A stretch of DNA of 62,706 nt, from NCBI GenBank assembly GCA_022508445.1, contig JAFLVG010000009.1, positions 1 through 62,706 of the forward strand, written 5' to 3'. Source of the stretch: Clostridiales bacterium. Its GTDB lineage: Bacteria; Bacillota; Clostridia; Christensenellales; Pumilibacteraceae. The translations under genes were made by a program, and so were the position numbers. Below are positions 8,048 to 18,300 of this stretch, piece by piece. The notes under the pieces were generated by a model. That model was not told the origin of the DNA, did not search any database, and saw nothing but the letters and a program-made list of their open reading frames with translations. Numbering within the stretch: the stretch's first letter is position 1; every line of letters starts with the position of its first letter.

Positions 8048-8947
8048 ATGAATAAAGTAAAAGTAATAACCGATTCCTGCTCCGACCTCGGCAAGGAGCT
8101 TCGCGACAAATACGGCATGGATTATGCGCTCATGAGCATCGTGTGGGACGACAAGGAGATCCCGGCATCGACCGACGGCGACCTGTTTTCTTTCAAGGAG
8201 ATGTACGACGCTTTGCGTGCGGGCAAGCGCATAATCACACAGCAGGTTAGCGCCGCCGAGTTCGAGCGCGTATTTTCATTATATCTCGAACAAGGGATGG
8301 ACGTAGTTTACGTGTCGCTCTCGTCGGCGATGTCCGGCTCGTACAACATCGGACAGGTCGTAGCCAAGCAGCTTATGGAAAAATATCCGGGAAGAGAGGT
8401 TATTTGCGTCGATCCCAAAAATTCATGTCTCGGCGAGGGCATTGTTGCCATTGAGGCAGCCAAGGTTGCGGCAACCGGTGCAGGTGTGGCGGAGGTGGCC
8501 AAGGCCGCGGAAAATGCGGCAAAATATGCCATGCAGTTTTGCACCGTTGAATCGCTTGAATACTTCAAGCGCGCCGGCAGAGTTAAGGCTTCGGCAGCCT
8601 TTTTCGGCAATCTTTTCGGAATAAAGCCTATCATCATAAACAGTCATTCGGGCGAGCTCGAAGCGGTCAAAAAGATCAAGGGCAGAAAGAAATCTCTCGA
8701 CGAGTGCGTTGACATGCTGGTTAAGTCCATCGGTTGCGATGCTTTCCCCGTAGAAGAGCAGACTGTTTATGTCGCTCACGCCGACTGCGAGCAGGACGCC
8801 AACTATCTTGCGGACGCTATCAGGGCAAAGATCAATCCCAAAGATATAGTTTTAAATCTCATAGGACCGACTGTCGGCGCTACCGCCGGTCCCGGGGCGA
8901 TTTCGCTTTGCGCATTCGGTAATCAGTACGCTACATTAGGTGAATAA
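8048..8947 (+). CDS. fakB: DegV family fatty-acid-binding protein (FakB-like), copy 2
   Basis: The second 299-residue DegV protein, the same length as its upstream paralogue and clearly homologous throughout (ITDSCSDLGKELRDKYG, TQQVSAAEFERVF, SLSSAMSGSYNIGQ, YFKRAGRVKASAAF, GPTVGATAGPGAISL). Family knowledge: bacteria often keep two or more FakB proteins with different fatty-acid specificity that share one FakA. Its stop codon overlaps the fakA start (TAATG), so this copy is translationally coupled to the kinase while copy 1 has an independent promoter. GGAG precedes the start. Confidence 0.9.
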   Translation: MNKVKVITDSCSDLGKELRDKYGMDYALMSIVWDDKEIPASTDGDLFSFKEMYDALRAGKRIITQQVSAAEFERVFSLYLEQGMDVVYVSLSSAMSGSYNIGQVVAKQLMEKYPGREVICVDPKNSCLGEGIVAIEAAKVAATGAGVAEVAKAAENAAKYAMQFCTVESLEYFKRAGRVKASAAFFGNLFGIKPIIINSHSGELEAVKKIKGRKKSLDECVDMLVKSIGCDAFPVEEQTVYVAHADCEQDANYLADAIRAKINPKDIVLNLIGPTVGATAGPGAISLCAFGNQYATLGE

Positions 8948-10632
8948 TGAGTTCAACTTATAGACTCGACGGTACGGTTTTTGCCGAAATGGTAAAAAGC
9001 GGCGCCGGCAACCTACGCAATAACGTTCAGACGGTCAACGAGCTTAATGTTTTTCCCATTCCCGACGGCGATACGGGCGAAAACATGTCCAGAACAATCG
9101 AGGGCGGCGTTTCCGCACTCTCGGCCTATAATTCGGACGATATTGCGCAGGCGACAGATATACTTGCACGCGGTATGCTCCTTTCCGCACGCGGAAATTC
9201 GGGCGTTATACTTTCGCAGTTTTTCGAGGGCGTGCGCATTGGGTTTGTCGGCTGTAAGGACGCAGGCGTCAAGGAGATTAAAGCGGCTTTCGCGGCAGGC
9301 GTTAAGCAGGCATATTCCGCCGTCGTTCAACCGACTGAGGGCACGATTCTCACGGTAATGCGAGAAGCAGGCGAGGTGGCAAACGCCGTTGACGACGGCG
9401 CCGCAATCGAGGAGTATTTCGATAAATACATAGACGAAATGTACGCCTCGCTCGAACGCACGCCCGAGCTTTTGCCCATTCTTCGCGAGTCGGGCGTTAT
9501 CGACAGCGGCGGCGCCGGCTTTGTGTACATTGTAGAGGGCATGAACCGTGCGCTTACGGGCGGCGCGGACTTGCACGTCGTTTCCGCCGAAAACGCGCAT
9601 GCGCATTTCGAAACGGCGGCGACGGCGGACGAAGATAAATTCGGCGCGGACAGCGAGATGAAGTTCGGTTATTGCACAGAACTCATCGTTCAGCTCATGA
9701 GCGCAAAGACCGACGTAGAAAAGTACGACGTAAAAACTTTAATCGAATATCTCGAAAGTATAGGCGGCGATTCGATTGTGGCGTTCAAAACGGGCACGCG
9801 GATAAAGCTTCACGTCCATACATTCGAGCCGGACAAAGTGCTTTGCTATTGCAGGAGCATAGGCGAGTTCATTTCGGTCAAGGTGGAGAATATGTCGGTG
9901 CAACACACCGAGGCGGTAGTTCGCAACAGATTCGAGCGCCAAACTCCCAAAAAGAGCAAGGAGCGCAAGAAGTATGCGACCGTCGCGGTTGCGGACGGGG
10001 ACGGGCTTATCGAGCAGTTCAAGTCGCTCGGCGCCGACTTCGTGGTTGACGGCAAGCAGACGATGAATCCGTCCACGCAGGATTTTATTGCGGCGTTCGA
10101 CGAGGTTAATGCGGACGTTATATTTGTTTTGCCCAACAACTCCAACGTAATCATGGCGGCAAATCAGGCGGCGGAGCTTTACAAAAGATCGCGTATCGAG
10201 GTGATAGCCAGCAAAACGCTTGCCGAAGGATATTCGGCAATGTCAATGCACGACTATTCGTCGGACAAAGTCGAGGAGATAAGAGCAGGCTTCGAAGATG
10301 CTGTAAACGGCGTCACGACGGGGCTTGTTACGTACTCGGTGCGCGACTGCAACATTAACGGGCAAAAAATCAAAAAAGGCGATTGGATGGGACTCTCGGG
10401 TAAGTCGGTGTATTCTTGTTCGCCCGATATTGTCACTGCGGCTTGCGACTTGATTGATAAGATTGATAAAGACGGCAAGTCGGTCATAATCGCAATGCGC
10501 GGAAAACAAAATGCCGACGATGAGATCGTGCAAAAAATAGCGGCGCACATCAACAAGAATTATCCAGATATCGAGTTCTACGATTTTTACGGCGGACAAG
10601 ATGTGTATTCGTTCGTGTTCGTAATCGAATAA
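8947..10632 (+). CDS. fakA: Fatty acid kinase FakA, DAK2/DhaL domain protein
   Basis: A 561-residue protein with an N-terminal DhaL-type ATP-binding domain (residues about 8-200, with NVFPIPDGDTGENMSRT holding the Mg-ATP aspartates and SARGNSGVILSQFF). A middle domain and a C-terminal DegV-like/DAK1-like domain (from about residue 330; VLPNNSNVIMAANQAAELY) follow. This is the YloV/FakA architecture and full length. It phosphorylates FakB-bound fatty acid to acyl-phosphate. One base overlaps the upstream degV stop. The next features downstream are a small hairpin and a strong terminator. Confidence 0.93.
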   Translation: MSSTYRLDGTVFAEMVKSGAGNLRNNVQTVNELNVFPIPDGDTGENMSRTIEGGVSALSAYNSDDIAQATDILARGMLLSARGNSGVILSQFFEGVRIGFVGCKDAGVKEIKAAFAAGVKQAYSAVVQPTEGTILTVMREAGEVANAVDDGAAIEEYFDKYIDEMYASLERTPELLPILRESGVIDSGGAGFVYIVEGMNRALTGGADLHVVSAENAHAHFETAATADEDKFGADSEMKFGYCTELIVQLMSAKTDVEKYDVKTLIEYLESIGGDSIVAFKTGTRIKLHVHTFEPDKVLCYCRSIGEFISVKVENMSVQHTEAVVRNRFERQTPKKSKERKKYATVAVADGDGLIEQFKSLGADFVVDGKQTMNPSTQDFIAAFDEVNADVIFVLPNNSNVIMAANQAAELYKRSRIEVIASKTLAEGYSAMSMHDYSSDKVEEIRAGFEDAVNGVTTGLVTYSVRDCNINGQKIKKGDWMGLSGKSVYSCSPDIVTAACDLIDKIDKDGKSVIIAMRGKQNADDEIVQKIAAHINKNYPDIEFYDFYGGQDVYSFVFVIE

Positions 10633-10695
10633 CAAAAACCAAATCGGCGAGGATTAACCGTAATTCCCATAGGGAATTTTAGGAAGTTACAGGAT

Positions 10696-10735
10696 AAGAA
10701 AATTAGGCGTGGCGTGAAGTCGCGCTTTTTTCTTG
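10696..10735 (+). terminator. Terminator after fakA
   Basis: An A-rich 5' arm and GCGTG (707-711) pair with CGCGC (721-725) and the following T6-C-T-T run. A smaller hairpin (AATTCCC/GGGAATT, 662-678) lies just upstream. Confidence 0.7.
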
Positions 10736-10755
10736 TTGAGATGAGAAACTACCGC

Positions 10756-10784
10756 TTGCATTTTCGCCTCTGATAAGCTATAAT
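10756..10784 (+). promoter_or_regulatory. Sigma-A promoter
   Basis: TTGCAT (10756-10761), 17-base spacer, TATAAT (10779-10784), 36 bases before the start of the TIGR04076-type gene. Confidence 0.8.
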
Positions 10785-10819
10785 GATTACACTATAAACA
10801 GTAATTTAGCGAGGCAATT

Positions 10820-11167
10820 ATGAAGAAATGGTATGACGAAGAATACGAGTGGGAAATCGAGGTGAAAGGTTTTCTGCGTGGAGATAAAACGGAGGGTTAT
10901 TGCAGGAACGGCGAGGAAATCGGAGATAAATACACCTGCACGTACGGTTGTCCGGTAAATGCAAACGGACAAGGCATTTGCTCCAAGGTTATGACGGTAA
11001 TGTTTCCGATAATGGAAGCGGTCAGAAGCGGCGGCGATTTGGAAAATATCGGTGGCGATAGTAAATACACGAAAGACGTTGTATGTCCCGACGGTTGCGT
11101 GTTGTTCAGAATGACGGCAAAGAAACTCGGAAATAAAAATTTCTTTAAGGGCAAGTTTTGGGGTTGA
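10820..11167 (+). CDS. TIGR04076 family protein
   Basis: A 115-residue soluble protein of the TIGR04076 type. The pattern EIEVKGFLRG, then the four-cysteine middle (GYCRNGEEIGDKYTCTYGCP, GICSKVMTVMFP), then VVCPDGCVLFRMTAKK is the family layout. The function is unknown; conserved cysteines suggest metal or redox chemistry. It is monocistronic, with its own consensus promoter upstream and a strong symmetrical terminator downstream. The start is ATG at 10820, preceded by GCGAGG. Confidence 0.8.
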   Translation: MKKWYDEEYEWEIEVKGFLRGDKTEGYCRNGEEIGDKYTCTYGCPVNANGQGICSKVMTVMFPIMEAVRSGGDLENIGGDSKYTKDVVCPDGCVLFRMTAKKLGNKNFFKGKFWG

Positions 11168-11202
11168 TTGCGTAATTTAAGAAGATAAGTTTTATATGCG
11201 AC

Positions 11203-11237
11203 AAAAAGCTCTCGGAGCTCAAAACCGAGAGCTTTTT
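11203..11237. terminator. Bidirectional terminator
   Basis: A perfect 13-bp stem (11203-11215 with 11225-11237), A5 on the left and T5 on the right, loop of nine. Its position between convergent genes suggests that it serves both strands. Confidence 0.9.
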
Positions 11238-11329
11238 CATTGCTTGAAAGTGTATTCATAAAAAATATTTTTAGATTGTATTACTATTCGAGCGGCTTTT
11301 TTATCCGCCGATTTTCATGCTTAAAGAAT

Positions 11330-12118
11330 TTACCGGTTGCCGAAAATATCGTCTAAAAATTTTTCGGCGGCTTTGAAGTGCTGTCCGATACTTGCCGAAA
11401 CGTGCGCGTCCGAGCCGAGAGGAGGTCGCGTTCCTCCTGCCGTCTTGTACGCTTTTAAAAAGTCGGCGCGCGGAAGCCGCATTTCGCCGCCGGCGTTGGT
11501 GTTCTCTTCAAAACGCACGCGGCGGTCGGTCGCCTTTTTTATGATTTCGTCCATGAGCGGCTTAAATATCTCGTATTCCATTGCGCGTTCGCTCTTGTCG
11601 TACGGCGCGTAACGCTCCGGAAAGCCGAGATGTCCGATTGTGTTGAACGCATACGGCGCGTCGAGAGAGGCGAGTACGGCATTCAAGTACGCCGTATATG
11701 CTTTGATGCGCCCTTGCGAAAAATGGTTGGTGGGGTTATTCGGATCGGGGCCTTGCCAATAATGTACGCTGTTTATCACATATTCGAGCGGAAGCTCGCT
11801 TATGAGCTTTGCCGTTTGCTCCGCAGTGCTTTTTTCAAACCCGACTTCCAAACCGATGTAGATCGTTAGGTCGGGATTTTTCGCGCGAACGCTTTCCCAG
11901 ACCGAAAAGTATTTGTCGAAGTCTATCGGCTCGCAACCGTTCCAATGCCCGATGTCGATGTGGTCTGTCACGATAAAACCGCGTAAGCCCTTTTTGCGCA
12001 CTGCCGCCGCGATATCTTCGGGAGAGTCCGCGCCTGCGTCTTTTGCGTCGGGCGAAAATCGGCTGTGCAAATGACAGTCCATTCCGCTTAAATCGGTTGT
12101 ATCGGGAAGCAGCTTCAC
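11330..12118 (-). CDS. PHP-domain phosphoesterase, HisJ-like histidinol phosphatase
   Basis: A 262-residue PHP-superfamily hydrolase. The metal-binding motifs are all present: DCHLHSRFSPDA, TDHID, GLEVGFE, NSVHYW, IGHLGFPER, ENTNAGG and the C-terminal GSDAH. This is the layout of HisJ-type histidinol phosphatases, which use a metal cluster to remove phosphate from histidinol phosphate; no other histidine genes are near, so a related phosphoester substrate is possible. The start is GTG at 12118, with GAGG about 9 bases upstream. It is the only minus-strand gene in this part and lies divergent to the giant lipoprotein. Confidence 0.82.
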   Translation of the reverse strand: MKLLPDTTDLSGMDCHLHSRFSPDAKDAGADSPEDIAAAVRKKGLRGFIVTDHIDIGHWNGCEPIDFDKYFSVWESVRAKNPDLTIYIGLEVGFEKSTAEQTAKLISELPLEYVINSVHYWQGPDPNNPTNHFSQGRIKAYTAYLNAVLASLDAPYAFNTIGHLGFPERYAPYDKSERAMEYEIFKPLMDEIIKKATDRRVRFEENTNAGGEMRLPRADFLKAYKTAGGTRPPLGSDAHVSASIGQHFKAAEKFLDDIFGNR

Positions 12119-12240
12119 TTCGTTCCTCTTTCGTGGTCTGTAATTTTCGACATCATTATATCACCGTCCGCGCACTGTGTCAATATATCGCGTATGTGCG
12201 CCGTTTTAGATTACATAAGCAATAAATTCTCATGCTTCTA

Positions 12241-12269
12241 TTGACAAGCCGCTTGAATAGTTGTATCAT
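12241..12269 (+). promoter_or_regulatory. Sigma-A promoter of giant lipoprotein gene
   Basis: TTGACA (12241-12246), 17 bases, TATCAT (12264-12269), 53 bases before the ATG. A consensus element suggests vegetative expression of this 10-kb gene. Confidence 0.8.
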
Positions 12270-12321
12270 ATACTATATAATAAGGTAATTGTGCGCAAAA
12301 TCACAATCGATGGGGGAAACA

Positions 12322-15300
12322 ATGAAAAGAAATCGCATTGTATTATTGCTTGCTATACTGATTTTTACTATGTTCGGATTTACCGCAGTGGCGTGCGGCA
12401 AGGCCAAGTCGCCGGAAACAAAAACGTTTACGGTGACTTTTGACCTTAATTACGAAGGAGCGCCCAACGGCGGAGTTTACAAAACTTCGCCGGTAGAGAG
12501 CGGCAAGACGGTCGCCAAACCGTCCGATCCTAATCGTACCGACGGATACACGTTTGTCGAGTGGACGGAAAACCGCGACGGCACAGGCAAGTGGAATTTT
12601 TCCACAAAGATAACCAAGGATAAAACGCTGTACGCGCAGTGGAAAGAGCAGCAAAAGCCCGTACTTACGGGAATCCGCGTAACTCCTCCCACAAAGACGG
12701 TATACTTCGTGGACGAAGAGTTTTCCAAAGATGGCATGGCGGTTACCGCCGTGTATTCCGACGCGAGCGCAAATCATTCCGTCGATATCGATGAATGCAA
12801 TATACGCGGCTACGACATGCACGTAGCCGATACGTACATAGTAACGGTTGAATATAAGGGCTTTGAGGATACGTTTGATATCACCGTCAAAGAGCCTAAA
12901 ACCGAATATGTGGACGTCACGTTCAATCAAAACACAGATTACGACGTTTCGGGTATGCCCGATAAGCAAACCGTCGTTAAGGGCGAAAAAGCGCAAGAGC
13001 CGAGCGCGCCCTCCGTCAAGGGCTTTACGTTTGACGGTTGGTACACCGAGGACGGCGAAGAGTTCGGCTTTGACTCTGCGGTGAACTGCGACGTTGAGCT
13101 TTTTGCGCATTGGACTGCCAAATCATACACGGTTAACTACATAGTGGAAGGCGGCGCCGCGCCCACAAACGGTACTTACACCGCTACGTCGGGCGTGTTC
13201 GAGCCGTACGCGCTTGAAGTGGCGCATCAAGACCACTACACCTTTGACGGTTGGTATTTGAATAGCGAGTACGACGGCAAAAAATACGAGCAACTGACTT
13301 ACGATGATATTACCGATTCAAACGAGTTTACGTTCTACGGCAAATTCACACCCGAAACATACACAATAGAGTACCGCTTGGGCGGAAGCGTGGACACTTA
13401 CAGTGCGACTTGGGCGCAAGGCTACACGCCCGTTACGTCGTACAGCTACGGCAGCACCGTTGCGCTTCCTACGGCCGAAAACATAGTTATCACTGCGGCG
13501 GAAGGCAGTTCCGCTACATATAATTTTGTGGGCTGGTTGCTTGACGGCAAGGTCGTCGGCGACATAAGCGCAACCGATTTCGGCGGTAAGATTTTGACGG
13601 CGAACATCACGTCCGATCCAATTTACACTGTGACGTACGACCATAACTACGAGAACGGACCTGCCGAAACCAGAGATGTCAAAAAGGACGGAACTGCGCC
13701 CAACCTCACTCCGACAAGAAAAGGATATACATTTGACGCTTGGTATCACGACGCCGGTTGTACAAACGCTTACGACTTCGAAACCGAAACGGTAGCGGGC
13801 AATATCACTCTTTACGCGAATTGGACTGCGGATGAGTACTCAATTATTTATGTGCTCGGCGAGGGCGGCGAGAATCATGCAGACAACCCCGACACATACA
13901 CAATCGAGAGCGAAATAACGCTCGAAAACCCCACGCGCGAGCATTATGATTTTGACGGCTGGTATAACGGCGATAAAAAGGTAGAAAAGATTGAAAAGGG
14001 CTCTACCGGCAGTATCACACTTACTGCGCATTGGACTCCCAAGAAATATTCCATTATTTATGTGCTCGGCGAGGGCGGCGAAAATCATGCAGACAACCCC
14101 GATACATACACAATCGAGAGCGAAATAACGCTCGAACACCCTACGCGCGAACACTACACGTTCGAAGGCTGGTATTTGAACGGCAAAAAGGTAGAGAAAA
14201 TCGAAGTAGGCACCACGGGCGAGATCACGCTTACCGCGGCGTGGGAAGCGATAGAGTACACGCTCGAATACAACACAGGGCTTTACGGCGAAACCATAGA
14301 AAGCAAGACATTTACGATTGAGACTTTCGATACGGTTGCGACCTTGCCCGAGGTTACAATCAACGCCGCAGGCGTAGCCGGCGGATACTATTTATTGGGC
14401 TGGTATACGGCAGGCGACGGCGGTGATAAGATTGACGTAATTTCAACCGATGAGCTTATTAACCTCAACGGTAAGACGCTGACCGTGTTTGCTCAATACT
14501 CCAATCTGTACACCGTGACCTTCGACGTAAAGGGCGGAGCTCTTGCGCAAGGTGCGGCAAAAACTCAAAGCGTCGCGTTCGGCTTAAAGATTACGGAGCC
14601 TTCGGTTACAAGGTCGGGCTACAAGCTGCTCGGATGGAAGAAAGATGGCGGCACGGCGTATTGGAATTTCGACAGCGATACAATGCCTGCGGAGAACATC
14701 ACGCTCTACGCTGTTTGGGAGGAGAATCCCACAAACGGTTTGTATCTGCGCATAACCTACAATAATTGGGAGACTTCCGAAGTTGTCGAAGCTACCGCTA
14801 ATGAAGACGGAAGCGAGTACACGGTGAAGGGTGTACGCCTCGCGCAGGGCGCTAACTTCTACATTGCAGATTATAAAAACGGCAACGTTGCAAGCGACGG
14901 CTACGTAAAGCCGAGCGGAAGCAGCGTGGCGACTTACGTAACGCCCGACAAGCAGATTAGCGGCATTGCGTTCGGCGTTGCGAGTGAGGACTACGGCAAC
15001 TATACCGTTACCACGTATAACAAAGACTACAACGACTTCACTTGGGATATGTACGTGCATCGCGAAAAGGTCTCCGTAAGGCTTTCGACGACCAACACTG
15101 CGCTTCGCAATCCCGACGGTACGGCAAACCCCGAATTCACGCCCGACGCCGAGGATAAAGCCGTTTACATCATGGGCGAGTTCAATAGGTACAGCCCGAG
15201 TAACGTGTGGTCGAACGAAAGCATGATGATTACCACCGCGCACATCGGCACCAAGTATTACTTCACGGGCGTGCAGATCAATAAGTACGACCAGTTCAAG

Positions 15301-18300
15301 ATTTATGTTGCCGGCGCACAAAAAGGCAAAGGCACATGGTACGGTATCGATACCGACAAGGCGTTTAAGCTGGGCGAGAACACGCTGTCAAGCGCACAAG
15401 AAGCGTTCAACATAGTGTTCACGGTCGGCGCGAGCGGACTGTACGATCTTGTGTTCGACACCAACGGCAACAAACTCACGGTAGCGGCGCACAAGACGCT
15501 CGCCGTCACAATAAACAAAACGGTGTACGTCGGCGACACGCTCACAAAGGACGACATTACCGTAAAGAGCAACGATAAGACCGTAACAGATTATACGCTT
15601 TATGCGGAAGAAGCACAGCTCGGCGACGACAACACGCTTACCGTAGTGTATAGCGGCACGGTATTTAAGACCACGTACACGGCATACGACGTTGAAGCGA
15701 CGGGCCTCGAAGTCGTTTTGAAAGTGACCGAATACACGCTCGGCGACACGTTCTCATTAGACGGCGCGGAAGTGCGGCTTGTCAAAAACAACAACACCTT
15801 TGAGCCTGTTACCGACATGAGCAAGCTCACCGTTTCCCAAATCGTGTTGAAGAATGTCGGCGAACAAATCGAAATAACGATAACGCACGAGGACACCGGT
15901 CTTACCGCAACGGTCAAGATCAACGTTTCTCCCGCTACCGTCACGTTTATAAGCGCAGGCGGCAGTGACGTCGAGCCTGTATCCATCACAGAGTACGGTC
16001 AGAAGATCGATGCACCCGTGTCCGAGATGAAAGGATACGAACTGCTCGGCTGGTTTGCAGCCGATTCCGAAACCGCGTTTGACTTTGCAACAACCGGCTT
16101 TACGGGCAGCATGACGCTAACTGCAAAGTGGAGGGCAAAAGACTACACCGTTACTTACGACGCAAACGGCGGAACTGTCGACACCCCGAAGCAAAATTAC
16201 ACGATAGAAACGGAAGATCTTACGCTTGCCACTCCCACGCGCGACCACCGCATGTTTGACGGCTGGTTCACGGACAGGGACGGCGGCATCAAAGTAGAGC
16301 CTGCAATGCTTATCGAAAATCCGCAGGACATCACGCTGTACGCGCACTGGTCGTTTGACAGCCACACCGTCGAGTTCGATATCGACGGCGGCGAGGGTAA
16401 GACTCCCGAAGGAAGAACGGTCACCCACGGCGAAGAGACGGTTATGCCCGACGCGCCTACCAAGACAGGTTATAGCTTCGGCGGTTGGTATAACGGTACC
16501 GTCACGAAACAGGCAGGCGAAAGCTACACCGTCGAGGACGACACGGTGTTTACAGCTATTTGGACTGCGGAAGAGTACGCAGTCACGTTCGTGTTTATCA
16601 CGAGCGACAAGTATACGGCGAGCTTTGCGGACGGCTACACGGCACCCACTTCGTATACTTACGGCGAAGGGCTTACGCTCCCGACTGCCGAATTCATAAA
16701 GGTAGTTGGCGCAGGGTACGAATTCAAGGGCTGGGCGATTGACAAAAATCCGACGGCTAACAGCACGCTTTACGACGAGATCGGCATAACCGAAACAGGC
16801 GAAAAAACCTTCTACGCGTTCATTTCCGACAAAGCGTCGGTTGACTTTACATTCGATTACAACTACGACGGCGCAGATCCCAGAACCAAGACCGTACAGG
16901 TCGTTATCGGAAGAGCTGTCACAGAGCCTGCCAAGCCAACTCGCGAAGGTTATGAGTTTAAGGGCTGGTACAACAACAAGGAAGGCTTGGGCGATAAGTA
17001 CGTCTTCGGCAGCAGTGTTCTGGAAAAGACCACTGTTTACGCGAAGTGGGAACGCCTGTCTTACACCGTCACGTTCGAAACCAACGGCGGCAGTGCAGTC
17101 GATAGCGCAACCGTTTATCACGGCGAAACTGTAAGCAGACCTTCCACGGAACCGACAAAGAAGGGTTACACGTTCGCAGGCTGGTACAAGAACAGTGACT
17201 GCACGGAGCTTTGGAATTTCGAAGAGGACACCGTCAAAGCCGCAACGACCATTTACGCAAAGTGGACGGCAAACGACGTAACGGTCACGTTTAACGCCGA
17301 CGGCGGCACGCCCGAACCGGCATCTCGCACTTATAAGTTTGACAGCGCTTTGCCCGAGCTTCCCGTCGTTTCCAAGGCCGGCTACGAATTCATCGGCTGG
17401 TTTGACGGCGGCAAAAAATGGCAAGAGGGCGATACGCTCAACGTTACCGAGCTCAATCTCACCGCGCAGTGGGAGGCGATTTCCTACACAATCGAATATG
17501 TTGTCAACGTATCGGTTAACGGCACGGCCGTTAAGGCAAATGCGGTGGACGCAAGATACACCGTGTTCACGGTGGAGAAAATCGGCTTTGCACTTCCCGA
17601 AAGTCTCGAAGGCATCAACCCGAGCCATTATCTGTTTGTCGGCTGGGTAGACGCGCAGGGTAAACCCGTAACGTCGATATCTCTCGATATGTTCGAAGAT
17701 GGCAGAAAGATTACTCTGACCGCCACATACGAGCTCAGAAAGTATACTGTGACGTTTGACGCCAATGGCGGCAAGCTCGCGGCAGGCACGTCCGAAACCG
17801 TTCAAGTCACTTACGGCGAGACGGTAAAAGAACCTGCCAAGCCGACTCGCACGGGCTGGACGTTTGCCGGATGGTATCTTGGCAACAGCGCATACGACTT
17901 TAAGCAAGCCGTCAAATCCGACATTAAGCTCGTCGCGCAGTGGAACGGCTCTGTCGGCACATTCCTCTACTACACGACCGACGGCACGAATTGGATTAAC
18001 GGCCAGCAAGCCAAGAAAGATCCGAATGCCGATAACCAATATAAGATCGACAACGTAACCATATACAACAACATGCAGTTCTTGGTAGTTACCAGAAAAT
18101 CGGACGGCACTTCCGTTTATCTGAAAGCCGCCGGTGATTTGGAGGTAGGCGAAGTCGAAAACGCCATGACGGTGACGTCGTCGTCTCCCGACAACAACTT
18201 CAAGATCACTAACTTAAAGGCAAACTATGTTGGCGCAACTTGGACGATATACATTTACAATCTGCAAGGCGGCGCTACGGTGGGCTCCGACGGTTCGCTT

